From the NCBI GenBank assembly GCA_037349315.1, contig JBAIAC010000057.1:8153501-8217500 (forward strand): a DNA stretch of 64,000 nucleotides, read 5' to 3'. Positions 1 through 12,090 of the stretch are shown piece by piece. Position 1 is the stretch's first letter; each line of letters begins with the position of its first letter. The translations under genes were made by a program, and so were the position numbers. The DNA is from Chelydra serpentina. Lineage: Eukaryota > Chordata > Testudines > Chelydridae. The notes below the pieces were generated by a model. The model made no database searches. It was not told the DNA's origin and worked only from the letters and a program-made list of their open reading frames with translations.

Positions 1-112
1 TACAAAGAGTGTTATTGGGAACAGTGTTGCATTTGTGTGCGTTTTCCCTTCCTCTGAATAATTTGGAATTGGACCGATATGTAATAGAGGAGCAGTTGAT
101 CTTAAAATGTAG

Positions 113-385
113 TGGGTCTGTCTACATGTGAATTCTGGCAGTGCTTTAACACATGTTAATTAACAATTGTAAGTACTAGTGTAGATGTTACATAAACATT
201 TGTTCCAGGACACACACAAATTTGTTACTAGCCCCATTTTTAGTCACTAGTCACGTGTTTAACCCTAGACTACAGGGTAAAACATGACTAGCCACAAATG
301 TGGGTGTCCTGTCTACAGTAGAATTTACAATGGTGTTAGTGAACACATATTAAGTCACAACTAAAACTTCAGGTTGTGAACACAG
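113..385. repeat. Foldback-like element, family unknown
   Basis: Imperfect inverted arms lie at about 207-231 and 288-310 (GGACAC...ACAAAT...CTAG against its reverse complement). Outer CTACA/TGTAGA motifs resemble the TIR elements at 505-787 and 57825-58266. No target duplication was recognised, so the boundaries are a guess. Confidence 0.35.
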
Positions 386-504
386 GTGATCAAAGGAAAA
401 TGGGAGCAGGAGAAACCATTTTCTGTACATTGCAGGGTGGGGAGCACAGAGGGAAATAACTGAGAAGAAATAGCTAGTGAATGGTAGCTCCTTGCTGCAA
501 CGGA

Positions 505-787
505 GGGTCTATCTACACTGCAATCAGAGGTGTGACTACAGCATGCGGAGATGGACCCAAACTAGCTTTAATCTAGCTAGTTCAGGTCCCGACAGCAGTA
601 AAGCAATGGCAGCATGGGCTAGCCGCCCAGTACAAGCCCACCAGAGAGCCTTGGTAGGAACTCGGGTGGCTAAGCCACACTTTGGCAGCTTCATTGCTAT
701 TGATACCTGAACTAGCGAGATTAAAGCCAGCTCAGGCGTTTCGAGCCGTGCCACAGTTGCAGCTCTGATTGCAAGGTAGGCGTCCCC
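505..787. mobile_element. Non-autonomous DNA transposon with ~35-bp TIRs
   Basis: The left end (CTACACTGCAATCAGAG from 513) and the reverse complement of the right end (CTACCTTGCAATCAGAG from 779) match over about 30 bases with several mismatches. The outermost bases (GGGTCTATCTACACTGC / GCAAGGTAGGCGTCCC) suggest a longer TIR. The interior has no transposase frame. The same outer motif recurs at 57825-58266. The superfamily was not determined because no clear target duplication is visible. Confidence 0.6.
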
Positions 788-2011
788 CTAAAGCTATCCA
801 TCGGCAGAAAGGGAAAAAACTGTCTTTAAGAGGCAAGACAAACTGGATGGCCCAGGGCATTGGCAATGGTTTATGGACCGTCCTTTCTTATTCTAGGTCA
901 CCAACTCATAACCAGCCCTGGCCAGGAAGTCATTTCCAATCCCTGGCTGCTTCGTTTATGTAAGATGAGTGTGGAGGTCTCACGCCAGTCCCTTGTAAAT
1001 GAGCATCCCTCTCCTCACAAAAATACCATCACACCTGGCACTGCACCGGTGCCCCCGTGGGCAGCTTCCACAGAGAGGTCCAGGCCTGGGTGGGCCTTGG
1101 AGAAGGAGCTTATCCTTTCACCGAGAGCTGGTCCCTCCAGAGCAGGGTTATGTTGGTGGAGCTTTGAGAAGAGAACTTTGTCCTAGCTCCACCAAAGCCA
1201 CAGAGCACCTCCCTTGGTTGCAGTGACGTAAGAGGCCCTCTGTTGGTGGGTGCAGGGGCTGATCTGGTCTGGAAACAGTCACCCCCTTTTTTCAGGGGCT
1301 CCCTGCCTGAGGCACTTTTTAAAACTTCCCTGCAAGAATCAAAACATCCTCTGTTCCCCAGCGAACTCTTCTGACCTTCCTCAGCAGCCAAAACATCAGG
1401 CTTGCGTGATTGGCTGAAGCCGGCCCAGGTTTGTTTTTAGCAACCTCGTTGAAATTTAAATTGATTTGTTATTTATCCGACTGACAACAAAGAGAGAAAA
1501 AAAGTCATAATTCTGTGCGCTAGGGAGATTGGATTCCTGTATCACTGTCAGCTACATTAACTTACTTCCTGGATCTCAATTCAATTAGGGCAGCATTCCC
1601 TAGCATTAATAAATCAATACTGATGCCATTTTGATATATTTTGAATGTCTTTCATTATATATTTCAGGGCAGGGATTATTGTTGACTTAGAAGTTAATGG
1701 GACATGACAAGGCAAATCAAGTTGTGTAGGTAAAGCCTCCGAGCCGTTGGCTGTAATTGCTTTCTGTTGCAAAAGATTGTTTCGGTGAAACAATGAGCTG
1801 TTTAAAGTTTTGTTGTGGTGGGGTTAACCCAGCTGGCAGAGCCGGTGTCTCTTTTGCAAAGGGAAGGAAATAGCCGTACACTGCAAAAGAAAGTCTCTGA
1901 CCAAGAGATTCGTGTATTGTAATAGCAGGTGGGCAGTATAATTCCTTTTGTGTCGACAAATCCTCGGCTCATGCAAACCAGTATAGTTCCATTATCGTCA
2001 AGGGATGTATG
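788..2011. other. Intergenic, no gene recognised; AT-rich island 1425-1720
   Basis: No exon or clear repeat was seen. The part from 1425 to 1720 is repeat-free and AT-rich, with ATTTAAATTGATTTG-like and CAATTCAATTAGG motifs, which is the texture of a conserved noncoding element. This is inference from composition only. Confidence 0.4.
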
Positions 2012-2155
2012 CTAATTTACACCAGATGATGACCTGCCCCACTGATTTCAGTGGAGCGACGCTGATTTACACCAACTTGGAATTCGGCCCATCGACTTCA
2101 GTAGAGATATGCCCATTTATGCCAGCTAGGGATCTGGCCTAATGGTTTCAATGGA
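2012..2155. repeat. Palindromic CCATTGA-core interspersed element
   Basis: Alternating 'ATTTACACCA' and 'TTTCAGTGGAG / TTCAATGG' modules end in GGATCTGGCC. This is an old copy of the family whose clearest foldback is at 33107-33246. Confidence 0.55.
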
Positions 2156-2167
2156 TTGATGTCAGGT

Positions 2168-2962
2168 AGAGTCATAGAGTTGAAGGCCAGAAGGGACCCC
2201 CCAGATCATGTAGTCTGACCTCCCATAGGTAATGGGCCACCAGCACCCTTCAGCAGCTGTACACGAAACCCACCAACCAAAATCAAACCAATGTATCACA
2301 GCCCACAGGAGTCTAGACCAGGGGTTCTCAAACTGGGGATCGAGAGGGTTATTATGTGGGGGGTTGCAAGCCATCAGCCTCCACCCCCAAGCCACGCTTC
2401 GCCTCCAGCATTTATAAATATAAAAAAGTGTTTGTAATTTATATGGGGGGGGGGGGGGTTGTACTCAGAGGTTTGCTGGGTGAAAGGGGTCACCAGCACA
2501 AAAGTTGGAGAACCCCTGGTCTAGACTATTAGGTGCCACAAGCACAGAATAGGAGGGACAGAGGTGCAAGGGTGCCCAAGCCCCGATGATGGCAGGGAAC
2601 TGACTAAGTGAAATACACTCAGATAATCCTGGCAAGTGCCCACCGCCACAAACTGCACAGGAAGGCGAACACCCCTCCCCCATCACTGCCACCCTAACCT
2701 GGGGGGAAATTCCTTCCCGACCCCACACATGGCCAGCAATTAGACACTGCGCATATGAGCAAGAATCAGCCAGCTAAGTACATGAGAGATAGAATAGTTG
2801 CTACTGCCTCAGAGCAACCCCACCCCCATTGTTCCAGCTGTGGCCATCTCTGTTGCTTCAGAGAAAGGAAACAAAAAAAATCCAGACTACATTGGAGGTG
2901 CTGGGGGTGGGGGGGCAATCCCTTCCTGACCCCTGCAGGTGATCAGCTGAAGCCCTGAAGCA
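2168..2962 (-). mobile_element. CR1 LINE 3' region, interrupted by a hAT MITE
   Basis: The reverse complement is a CR1-type 3' end: it starts after TCATAGAGTTGAAGGCC and AGAAGGGACC, then runs through the 3' UTR (ACAGCCCACAGGAGTCTAGAC; AAATTCCTTCCCGACCCC). The same subfamily appears at 34578-34760 and 50463-50672. A MITE occupies 2319-2518. It may be one element with the CR1 segment at 2968-5095, although a second tail-like motif at about 2968 argues for two insertions. Confidence 0.7.
2319..2518 (+). mobile_element. hAT-type MITE nested in CR1
   Basis: The termini are CAGGGGTTCTCAAACT and its near inverse ending GAGAACCCCTG. It is flanked by a perfect 8-bp target duplication GTCTAGAC (2311-2318 and 2519-2526), the hAT superfamily signature. 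Length is 200 bp, with no coding capacity and a G14 run at 2445-2458. A sister copy lies at 53814-54030 in the opposite orientation. Confidence 0.9.
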
Positions 2963-2967
2963 GGCAG

Positions 2968-5095
2968 TTTAGGAACATAAGACCTAAACCAGAAGGGACC
3001 CCCCAGGGGTTGCCAAGCCTTGCCCCCGCCCACACAACAACCCTGTCATACAATCCCACTCATGAATTTGTCCAGCTGTCTCGTAAAACTCATTAAATTG
3101 TTCCAGAACCTCACCCCTCCGATGGTGAGAACCCTTCTTCTAATTTCCGGCCTGAATTTGTTCACGGTCAGTTTAGAAACATTTATTTTTGTGCCAACAT
3201 TGTCCTTTAGCTTCAACAGCTCTTCACCCTCTCTGGTGTTTACCCCCCTGGTATATTTAGAGAGAGTAATCACATCCCCTTTCAGCCTTCATTTTGCTGG
3301 GTTAAAACAAGCCAAGCTCTTCCAGTCTCTTTTAATAAAAAACAGTCCCCCCATTCCCCGGGTCATCCTGGTAGCATCTCTCTGCACCCTGTTCCACTTC
3401 GAATTCATCTTTCTTGAACATGGGTGACCAGACTTGTACCCAGTATTCCAGATCAGCTCCCACCAGTGCCTTGTGCAATTCCATTCATCCTCCTCTGTCT
3501 CTACTGGAAATGCCTGGCCTGACGCATCCGAGGTTCGAATTTGTTTTTTTCACAGCTGCATCACATTGGTGGTTCGTAGTCTCATCCTGTGATAGACCAA
3601 CACACCCAGGTCTCTCTCCTCTTCTGTTCCTTCCAACGGATGAGCCCCCAGCTTGTAGCAGAAATTCTTATTACACCCTAAATGCATGACCTTGCACTTT
3701 GTACTGTCGAATTCCATCCCATTTCTGTCACTCCCGTCTTCGAGGTCATCCAGCTCTTCCTGTATAATATTCCGATCCTCCTCTGGATAGACGATACCTC
3801 TCAACTTTGTATCTTCGGCAAACCTCATTCGCACACGTCCTACTGTTTGTGCCAATGCCATTAATTAAAATATTACATTAAATTGGCTCCAAGGCCAATC
3901 CTTGAGGAACTCCACTAGTAACCTCCCTCCAGTGCAATAGTTCACCTTTCAGCACAACCCGTTGCCTTCTCCCCAATAGCCAGTTCCTTATCCACCTTAC
4001 AGTTTTTGTACTGATCCCCATCTTCTCCACTTTAATTAAGGATTTCCCATGTGGCACTGTGTGAAATGCTTTACTGGAGTCCTCGTAGCTTAGATCTTCT
4101 GCATTTTCCTTATCTAACAAATCAGTTATTTTCTCAAAAGGAGGAATTCAGGTTAGTCTCGCACGCTCTACCTTTGGTAAACCCATGTTGCATCACATCC
4201 CCTTTTCCATTCACCTCCCTGCATTTAATTATTTTTGTCCTTCACAATTTGTTCCAAAGTCTTGCATTCTACTGAGGTTAGATTAACAGGTCTGTAATTA
4301 CCTGGATCACTTTTGCTTCCTTTCTTAAATAGAGGCATCGACATTAGCTATTCCCCAGTCAAACGATATTACTCCCAAATAGACAGATTTATGAAAAATC
4401 CTTGCTACCGGATTAGCAATCTCATGTGCTACTTCTTTTAGTATTCTGGGATGGAAATTATCCAGTCCCCTCGCAATTTGAGCTCATTAAACTATCTGAG
4501 TTTTTCTTCCACCTCAGATGTGTTAATTCTCGTTTCTACATACTTATTTCCATCAGCCATCTTGCCTTCATGGCCATGCATCCTTATTGAAAACTAAGGC
4601 AAAGTATTCAGTTCGTTGTTAAGCCATATGTAGATTATCTTTAATCTTTTTCCCATCAACGCGACATAGTTGCCTAACCTCACCCTTCCTTATTTTCTTT
4701 TTATTGATATAACTGAAAAAGCCTCTTATGATTTATTTTAATTTCTTTGGCAAGAGCTAATTCAGCTCAACTTTTAGCACGTCTCATTTAAGCCCCTTTT
4801 TTTATAACCGCCACGATGTAGTTTTCTCTGCTGAGCAATCCCTTTCCCCATCCTCTATAGGTTCTCTGCTTACTCCTAATAACCTTTTGGAGGTGGTATT
4901 CATCCAGGAGGGTCTGGAGCCTTTCCCTACACGTTTCCCCCTTGCTTGGGATGCACATTGCAGATCGTTTTTGTGTAGTTGATTTAAAAACATCCCAAGC
5001 CTCCTCCACTTTTATGTCCTTGAGCTCTTCAAGTCTGGTTGATTTCTTTAGCTAATTCTCTTAAATTTTGCAAAGGCTGCCCTTTTAAAATAAAA
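2968..5095 (-). mobile_element. CR1 LINE, ORF2 reverse-transcriptase remnant
   Basis: Read on the minus strand, this is a decayed CR1 pol gene. The RT palm motif SGVPQGLALEP maps to about 3916-3884 and FAEDTKL (catalytic F-A/D-D-T box, first D lost) to about 3822-3802. Upstream is a segment with SKAFHTVPHGK (SKAFDTVPH in active elements). Frames are broken by stops and indels, so it is dead. The 5' end of the element is missing, as is usual for CR1 copies truncated during target-primed reverse transcription. Confidence 0.88.
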
Positions 5096-5865
5096 GAACA
5101 GCTGCGGATCTGAGTCAGGGACTTCAGTGGATCTATGCCAGTGGATACCATCTGGGGATCTGGTCCACCACCCATACGTTTAACACACTATAGTATTCCA
5201 CCATTTGAAAAGTAAGTGGGGAAACCTGGTAACGTTGCATTTTGACTCACAAAAGTCTTCAGCAGTGCTGAGCACCCATAACTCACCCCAAAGCCAGTAG
5301 TAGATGTCTAGCATCTTTTAGGGTTTTCCTGGATGGGCCCAAGTCTGCCCTCTGTTACGTGCTACAACACAGTGGCAGGCCACACCTGTAACTAAGAGCA
5401 GAGCTTGCCACGCCACGTATAAACAACTCACTTCTTTTTCCCTGTATACCTTTAACATCCAAGAGGATTGACAGGAACGACGAATTGCCTGATATTCATA
5501 CACAAGGACTAGGTACTTCCTTCCTATGAGGACTCTTGAATAAAAATATCAGTCTGTTGGCCCAGGACAGTCAGTCAGACAGACAGAGCCAGGGGGAAGT
5601 GGTTGCAAAGGTGGCTGAGAAAGTTCCACTTTGCACTGCCCTGATTCCAGGCTGGGCCCTTGTGTTGTATAAGAGCAGCGTGAGGACTGCTCTAACTTAC
5701 GCCGAGCTACAGACAGGCACAGAAAACACAGCCAAGAATCTGGGCATTGGCGGGGCATCCCGGACACACATCCCCCAGTCATGTCCACTTTTCCCAGCCA
5801 TGCCAGCAGCGGAGAGATGTGGCATAAAAGCCCCTAAATTGGGGTGCTCTCTCACAATAAAAATC
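5096..5865. other. Intergenic; no gene recognised
   Basis: A short CCATTGA-family fragment (GATCTGAGTCAGGGACTTCAG, GGGATCTGG) lies at 5108-5163. The rest, including a CAGT/CAGA-rich run at 5567-5590, shows nothing I recognise. Confidence 0.4.
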
Positions 5866-6225
5866 TAGTCAACATTTTTTGTTCAAAATGTTTTTCATTG
5901 AAAAACAATTTTTTTTCAATCAAACTGGAAAACTTTCCCAAGAAATGGCCATTTTGACACCACTTTTCATGGTTTTATTTAAAAAACCTGAAAACCCCAA
6001 AACTAGGGGGGGGGATGGAAAATCACTTTTTGGCAGCCGAACACATAATAATTTCAGCCAGTTCAGCGAAAAATTTCAGAAAAAAAACCAAAACATTTTT
6101 GCTTGAGGGACTGAACTTTTCCAGAGGGTTTGCTTTTTCTGCAAAATCCCAAAATGTTTTGTAGAAAAAAAAAAAAATCGATGAAAATGAAACATTTTTC
6201 ATAGGAAACCAAAACACTTCCCTCT
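5866..6225. repeat. AT-rich foldback repeat (AAAATGTTTT type)
   Basis: Dense A- and T-runs and repeated modules such as AAAATGTTTTTCATTG, GAAAATTT-like and CAAAACATTTTTG occur on both strands, so the region can fold back on itself. Similar AT-rich modules form the bodies of the SINE-like elements at 25065-25252 and 35305-35470. It may be an isolated body of that family. Confidence 0.5.
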
Positions 6226-6685
6226 TGAATCACCATGACATTGGGGTGACTCTCCCTCGCCCAGTTAAACTGGTTTAAAGGGCCAGATTACACGGGTGGT
6301 GTACCATAAAGAATCTGCACTGCATCAGGGATGGTCTTTGAGGTTCAGTGGGTGTTAGATGCCTAAATGCCTTTGTGGATCTGGGCCTTAATGCCCTTGT
6401 AGATCAGCCTTCCAAAACTGTCATGAAAATCTATCAGCCCAGGCATAAATATCTGGCTATCTGCTGTACTGCCTTCCCATCCTAGTGATCTAGGTGTTTT
6501 CAATGTGGCCCTCAGAATGGTTGCCACGTGCTAAGTTTACCCCCCAACCTTTTAACTTGCTGATTGAGAATTAAAAAATATGAATGATATTCTTCTTTTT
6601 TTCCCTGACATATGAGATTTGCCCCGAGCAAATGTCACTTTGCAAGGATAAAATAATATAAGTTATTTGGGTGAAGACAAGTTGC
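6226..6685. other. Intergenic; no gene recognised
   Basis: 6325-6395 resembles the 'TTTGAGGTTCAGTGGGTGTTAGATGCCTAAATG' family seen better at 59085-59265. Nothing else was recognised. Confidence 0.35.
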
Positions 6686-7070
6686 CATAAGAACGGCCAT
6701 AGTGGATCAGACCAAAGTCCATCTAGCCCAGTATCCTGTTCCAACAGTGGCCAATGCCAGGTGCTTCAGAGGGAATGAACAGAACAGGTAATCATCAAGT
6801 GATCCATCCTCTGTCATCCACTCCTGGCAAATAGAGGCTAGGGACATGCAGAGCGTGTGGCTGCATCCCTGATCATCTTGCCTAATAGCTACTGATGGAT
6901 CTATCCTCCGTGAACTTAACTCATTCTTTTTTGAACCGTTATAGTTTTGGCCTCCATAACATCTCCTGGCAACAAGTTCCACAGGCCGACGGTGCGTTGT
7001 GTGAAGAAGTACTTCCTTATGTTTGTTTTAAACCTGCGGCCTGTTCATTTCACTGGGTGACCCCTGGGCT
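6686..7070 (-). mobile_element. CR1 LINE 3' fragment
   Basis: The minus-strand reading matches the CR1 copies at 42634-43006, 48005-48163 and 63837-64000. Shared blocks include CATAAGAACGGCCATAGTGG, GGATCAGACCAAAG, CTAGCCCAGTATCCTGT, CAGTGGCCAATGCCAGGTG and GAACAGAACAGGTAATCATC. It ends within the C-terminal ORF2 / 3' UTR zone (GTGTGAAGAAGTACTTCCTT). Confidence 0.85.
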
Positions 7071-8589
7071 CAGGTTGAGCACTAGCTATACACCAGGAAA
7101 AGCAAGAGCAATTGCAAGCAACAGGCAAAGACAGACGTCCAGGTGAAGCAGGGGAAAGAAGTCAAGAGTAAGCCACATATTGCCACACTAATCATTGATA
7201 TAGGCTGGTGTCAACTAGCATTGCTCTATTGACTCCAATGGCAGAGCTGGCCCAGAGCTCGGCTGCCTGTTACTCCAAACCTTAAGTAGCTGCTATAGCA
7301 TAGGTATGTCTCCCTGTAATGACTCACTGTCTCTCTCCTTGTCTATGAGCCCTCCCCATGTTAAATTGATCAGGACAGTCCTGATTGCCGATTAAGTGAC
7401 TGGCTATCAATGACTCCAAACCTGTCCATCCATCATTCACTTTGCAGCATGGTCCCTTCCAAAACATTAGCCAAGTCATTTATCAATGTGACTCTTTGAG
7501 ACAATAAAACAGGCACCTTGCAAAATGTAGTATTCAGCTCTTAAAGGTCTTAAAAGCATTTCTCAATTATGAATGGTCTGGAGGGAGTCATTCTTGCTTC
7601 ATCTGGGGATGAATAAAGATGGAAAATAATAGCATATCAATAGTATTGCAACTTAGCTGTATTAATCTTTTAAGAGTTAAAACTGTTTGTGCTTTCTACA
7701 GTAAATATGGCGCACACAAATTCTCTCTACATTTCGATAAACAAAAGGTTAAATTTACATGCTTGAAACGGTAAAAACTAGTTTGACCTGGCAGAATTTG
7801 TTAAAAAGGTGTCATTCCAAAAGACCAATTTTTTAAATTCTCTGCATCTGGAATATGTATGGAAGAGCACCACAGTGTGGGTATCGGGAGAGCGTATGGT
7901 CTAGTAGTTAGAGCAAGGGTCTGGGAGACATAGTCAGTGGGACTTTACTTGTGTAAGCACTCCATGTAAAGATTGTGCGTTCACAAATCGTGTGTCAGGC
8001 CTCAAAAATTGGCTGATTGGCTTCAAAATCATGAGGGGTTTTAAAAATAATTATGCTGGGGCTCTTTTTATTGGACTTCTGCTTTCTGAGCCTTGAGGCA
8101 GCACTCACTTCACGTTTTCAGGATTTGCTCTGCAACCACAAGTGTCAAAAAGGCACTATTTTTAAACAAAAGCTAAGATTTTCATGCATTCTCTCACTGT
8201 CAGCAGTCAGGGTGTTAAGAGAAACACCAAATATCAAAAGCTCCTCCTAAAACTCTCATGAGAACTGCAAGGCTACATATTCTCTGAAAGAATGCTAGCT
8301 CTATTTTATAACCAGCATCACCAGCTCCCAGCTTCTTCAAAACTCACCTGCTCTGTTAGCCAGCTGAATATTTAAGGTGCCAGCTCCACCCCTAGTTGGC
8401 TTAGCCCCACCCATGGGAGGGATTTAACCTGTTTGAAAAGCCCTTCCTCCATTTTATACACCGGCCTTCCCCTTCCCAAAGATCCAAGCTCCTAAAACAG
8501 AGAGGCAGCTATAATGAAATAGCTCATTAATAATCCAGGGAGAGTCTGAATTCCTTACCAAGACACCAATCATGCAAAGCCCTACATAT
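7071..8589. other. Intergenic, with SINE relic and AT-rich island
   Basis: 7440-7860 is AT-rich, repeat-free and rich in short homeodomain- and SOX-like words (ATCAATAG, TTAAGAGTTAAAACTG), so it is a candidate conserved noncoding element. 7887-7945 is a tRNA-like SINE head (GGTCTAGTAGTTAGAGCA). 8000-8589 holds nothing recognised. Confidence 0.4.
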
Positions 8590-10140
8590 GTGTAAGGCTA
8601 AAATAGGTAAAGGACAAGTTAAGAATCACTTAGATGTCTTCAAGTCTGCAGGGCCTGATGAAGCATCTTCTAAAATACTTTAGGAACTGGCTGAAGAGAT
8701 CTCTGAGCCATTAGCAATCATCTTTGAGAACTCATGGAGGACAGGAGAGATCTCAGAGGACTGGGAAAGGGCAAATATAGTACCTAGCTATAAACAGGGA
8801 AATAAGGACAACCCATGGAATTATAGATCAACTGAACTTTGGTACCTGGAAAGATAATGGAGCAAATAATCAAACAATCAGTTTGTAAGTACCTAGAAGA
8901 TAATAGGGTGATAAGAACAAATCATGTCAAACCAACCTAATATCCTTCTTTGACAGGGTAACAAGCCTTGTGGGTGGGGGGAAACCAGTAGCTATATCTT
9001 GACTTTAGTAAGGCTTTTGATATTGTCTCACATGACTAACTCAAACAAACTAGCAAAATATAGTCTAGATGAACCTAGTATAAGGTGGGTCAGTGCACAA
9101 CTAGTTGGAAAACCATACTCAGAGTAATTATCAATAGTTCACAATCAAGCTGGAAGGGCATATTGAGTGGGGTCCTGCGGGGACCTGCCCTGGGTCTGGG
9201 TCTATTCAATAGCTTCATAAATGATTTGGATAATGGCACAGAGAGTACACCTATAAAGTTGCGGATGATACCAAACTGGGAGGGGTTGCAAGCGCTTTGG
9301 AAGACAAGATTAGAATTCAAAATGACCTTGACAAACTGGAGAAATGGTGTGAAATAAACAGGAGGAAATTCAATAAGAACAAATGCAAAGTATTACACTT
9401 GGGAAGGAATAATCAATTGCACAAAGACAAAATGGGAAATGACTTCTGAAGTACTCCCATCTCAGCAAAGGATCTGGAGATTATAGTGGATCACAAATTA
9501 AATATAAATTAACAATGTAATGCTGTGCCAACAAAAAATGTACAGCATTCTGGGATATATTAGTTGGAATGTTGTAAGCAAGATACGAGAAGTAATTCTT
9601 CCGCTCTACTCCATGCTGATAAGGCCTCAGCTAGAGTTTTGTGTCCAGCTCTGGGCACCACTCTTCAGGAAAGAGCTGGACAAGTTGGGGGAAATCCAGA
9701 GGCGAGCAACAAAAATGACCAGAGGTCTAAAAAACATGAGCTATGAGGAAAGATTGAAAAAGTTGACCTGTTTAGTCTGAAGAACAGAAGACTGAGCGGG
9801 AACATGATAATAGCCTTCAAGTAGATTAAAGGTTGTTATAAAGAGGAGGATAATAAATTGCTCTCCTTAACCACTGATGACAGGACAAGAAGCAATGGGT
9901 TTAAATTGCAGCAAGGGAGATTTAGGTTGGTCATTAGGAAAAACTTGCTAGTTGTAACGGTAGCTAAGCACTGGAACAAATTACCTAGGGAGATTGTGGA
10001 ATCTTCATCACTGGACATTTTAAGAACAGGTGAGACAAACACTTGTCAGAGATGATCTAGATAGTCCTGCCTCAGTGCAGGGGACTGGACTAGATGACTT
10101 CTCGAGGTCCCTTCCAGTCCTACATTTCTATGATTTCTAT
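8590..10140 (+). mobile_element. CR1 LINE, 3' 1.55 kb with ORF2 remnants
   Basis: This is 5'-truncated CR1. The sequence opens within the RT domain (CAAGTCTGCAGGGCCTGATG). The SGVLRGPALG box (SGVPQGSVLG in active copies) lies at about 9160-9190, the conserved block IRPQLEFCVQLWAP at about 9622-9663, and EERLKKL follows. It ends with the classical CR1 3' end GGACTGGACTAGATGACTT, GAGGTCCCTTCCAGTCC and a short tandem TTTCTATGA microsatellite at 10122-10140. Several frameshifts and stops make it non-functional. Nothing suggests a recent insertion: no target duplication was recognised, as expected for CR1. Confidence 0.93.
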
Positions 10141-10507
10141 GTGCTCCATAGCACACAGTGTGTCAGGTTTCCCCATATGCTGTCCCCTCTGTGCAGTAGA
10201 ATCACATTGATTTTTCCCCTTTATCCATATGTAACCTGCTTTAGGAAAGCGTGGCTCTTTATCCGTGTTTAGAGGCTGGTCCACGTAAGAGGATAGGAGC
10301 CTACGATAGCAGACAACTAAGAGTTATTCCTTTACTTCAGATAGTAGGGGCTCATGGATTTGAGCCCTGATGGTTCCTAGTCCAAACTCTGCTGCTGACC
10401 CAAGAGGGGTCAAGCAACAGTCACAGAAATCTAGGAACTAGAGGCAGCAGTGCCCTTGACAGTGTCACATTAATCACGGATTTAAAAACGGGCCCAGAGC
10501 TTGTGCT
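10141..10507. other. Intergenic; no gene recognised
   Basis: 10320-10410 has a faint tRNA-SINE look (GGGCTCATGGATTTGAGCCC, itself a small perfect palindrome arm pair). Otherwise nothing was recognised. Confidence 0.3.
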
Positions 10508-10790
10508 GGTAGAGATGAACAATGGCCCAGCGGTTGGGGTACTAGCCAGAGACTGGGCGTCCGCTCCCTGCTCAGCCACAGACGCCTTAGGTCACCTTGG
10601 GCCCAGGTCGTCAAAGATATGTAAGCAGCTAACACCCATTGAAAATCTTTGAGGATCTGGGCCCTAATCTCTGCAATAATTCCCCACCTGTAAAATGAAA
10701 AGAATAGTCCTGAATAATCCCTGCCTTCCATGGGGTGTTAGGAGAATACATACATTAAAGGTTGGGAGATGCTCTGATACTATAGGAAAT
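10508..10790 (+). mobile_element. CORE-SINE / MIR-like element
   Basis: An old tRNA-derived head (GGCCCAGCGGTTGGGGTACTAG) is followed by the 'CTCAGCCACAGACGCCTTAGGTCACCTTGGGC' zone. After an inserted CCATTGA-family piece (10615-10665) comes the 3' zone CCCACCTGTAAAATGAAAAG ... GGGGTGTTAGGAGAATACAT. The order matches MIR-type SINEs. Confidence 0.65.
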
Positions 10791-11929
10791 GGGGCCAGCT
10801 AGACAGATATTTACCCAGGCACTGGTGTGTTCTCGGAATAAAGACCTAGCTGAACACGAATCAATTTTGGAGCGCCCGAAAAAGCCAGTGTTTCATTTTC
10901 CAAGCAAGCAAGCCCCCGAGTTGTATTATCCTGTACATAAAATCATAATATGCTATTAAGAGCAATTAAGACTCTAGATTGCACTTTGAAACCAGGTGTT
11001 TCTACTTTAAGGGGCACCATAACCCGTCAGAATGGGGCATTTATATAGATTTTTCCATGGTTTACTTGAAAAAAATGTGTGAGGCCCAGTAAAGCTGTAG
11101 CCCTGAGAAAGCAGGTAAAGTTCCATCCTTTTGCAATTCATTAGATCTTTTCTTCTCTAGGATGCAGCTGGTGACCTAAGTGTTATTCACCCAGGAGTTA
11201 TAGAAGGAAAAGAGGCATAAAAACGCTGCACATTTTGATCAAAAACATTTAGCATGTACAAAAATAAGTAGCTCTGCTCCTAAATGGACTCCAATGCCTC
11301 ATAAAAGGGTACCACAAGCACAACCGTCTTGTAAGTTTCTGCTTCAGTGTATTTAAACAAAGTCCAGCACAGAGCGCATTGTCCTGCAGGGTACAGAGCA
11401 CATGGTTTGCTTAGTACACACACAGTAAAAAGATGGCCACGGCAGCTCTCTAAGAGATGCAAAACAGGTTTAAATCCTCCTTAAATCTTTATTTCCCCCC
11501 CCCCGCCCCATTAAACTGTATGTACTGCTTCGACTAGAAGGAATTCAGGAAATGTTCTTATATTGCATAAGGGGGCGGGGGAGGACTTGAAGAGGACAGA
11601 TGAACCTAAGCCACTAAGTTCAGCTGCAGATCCAAAAGTCCCCAAAGTTTGAGGAGTCTACTCTGAGCTGGTCCTGATACCACCATCGTAGTGTCCGAGC
11701 GCCTTAGATCCAGGGTTCCAATCTGGGCCAAGCACTAAGCTCTCAACACTAAGGGTGAAAATCAGCATAGCTCCACTGATTTCAGTGCTGACTTACACCT
11801 GCTGAGGATCTGGCCCTAAACCTTCCGTTCCATCATTAATGAAAGGGAATCTTGATCACCTAGGGGCTGACTGAAACAACACCACTTAGCTCTTAGATAG
11901 CGTTTTCCTCGGAGGATCGCAAAGTGCGT
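10791..11929. other. Intergenic; no gene recognised
   Basis: A CCATTGA-family fragment lies at 11753-11816 (CTCCACTGATTTCAGTG ... GGATCTGGCCC). A C-run with GC clamp is at 11498-11510. 10930-11230 is AT-rich and repeat-free. No exon was seen. Confidence 0.35.
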
Positions 11930-12090
11930 TACAAAGTGTCATTTGCCTCATTTTACAGATGGCAACACTAAGGCATAGAGAGATTAAGGGACTTGCCCAA
12001 GGGCACACAGGAAGCATGGGGCAGAACAGGGAATTGAACCTAGGTGTTCTGAGTGCCACCCTAATCACTGGGCCATCCTTCCTCTCCAAG
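11930..12090 (-). mobile_element. CORE-SINE / MIR-like element, minus strand
   Basis: Diagnostic reversed MIR blocks are present in order: CATTTTACAGATGGCAACAC, GACTTGCCCAAGGGCACACA, GGGAATTGAACCTAGGT (the reversed Pol III B box) and AATCACTGGGCCATCC. Confidence 0.8.
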
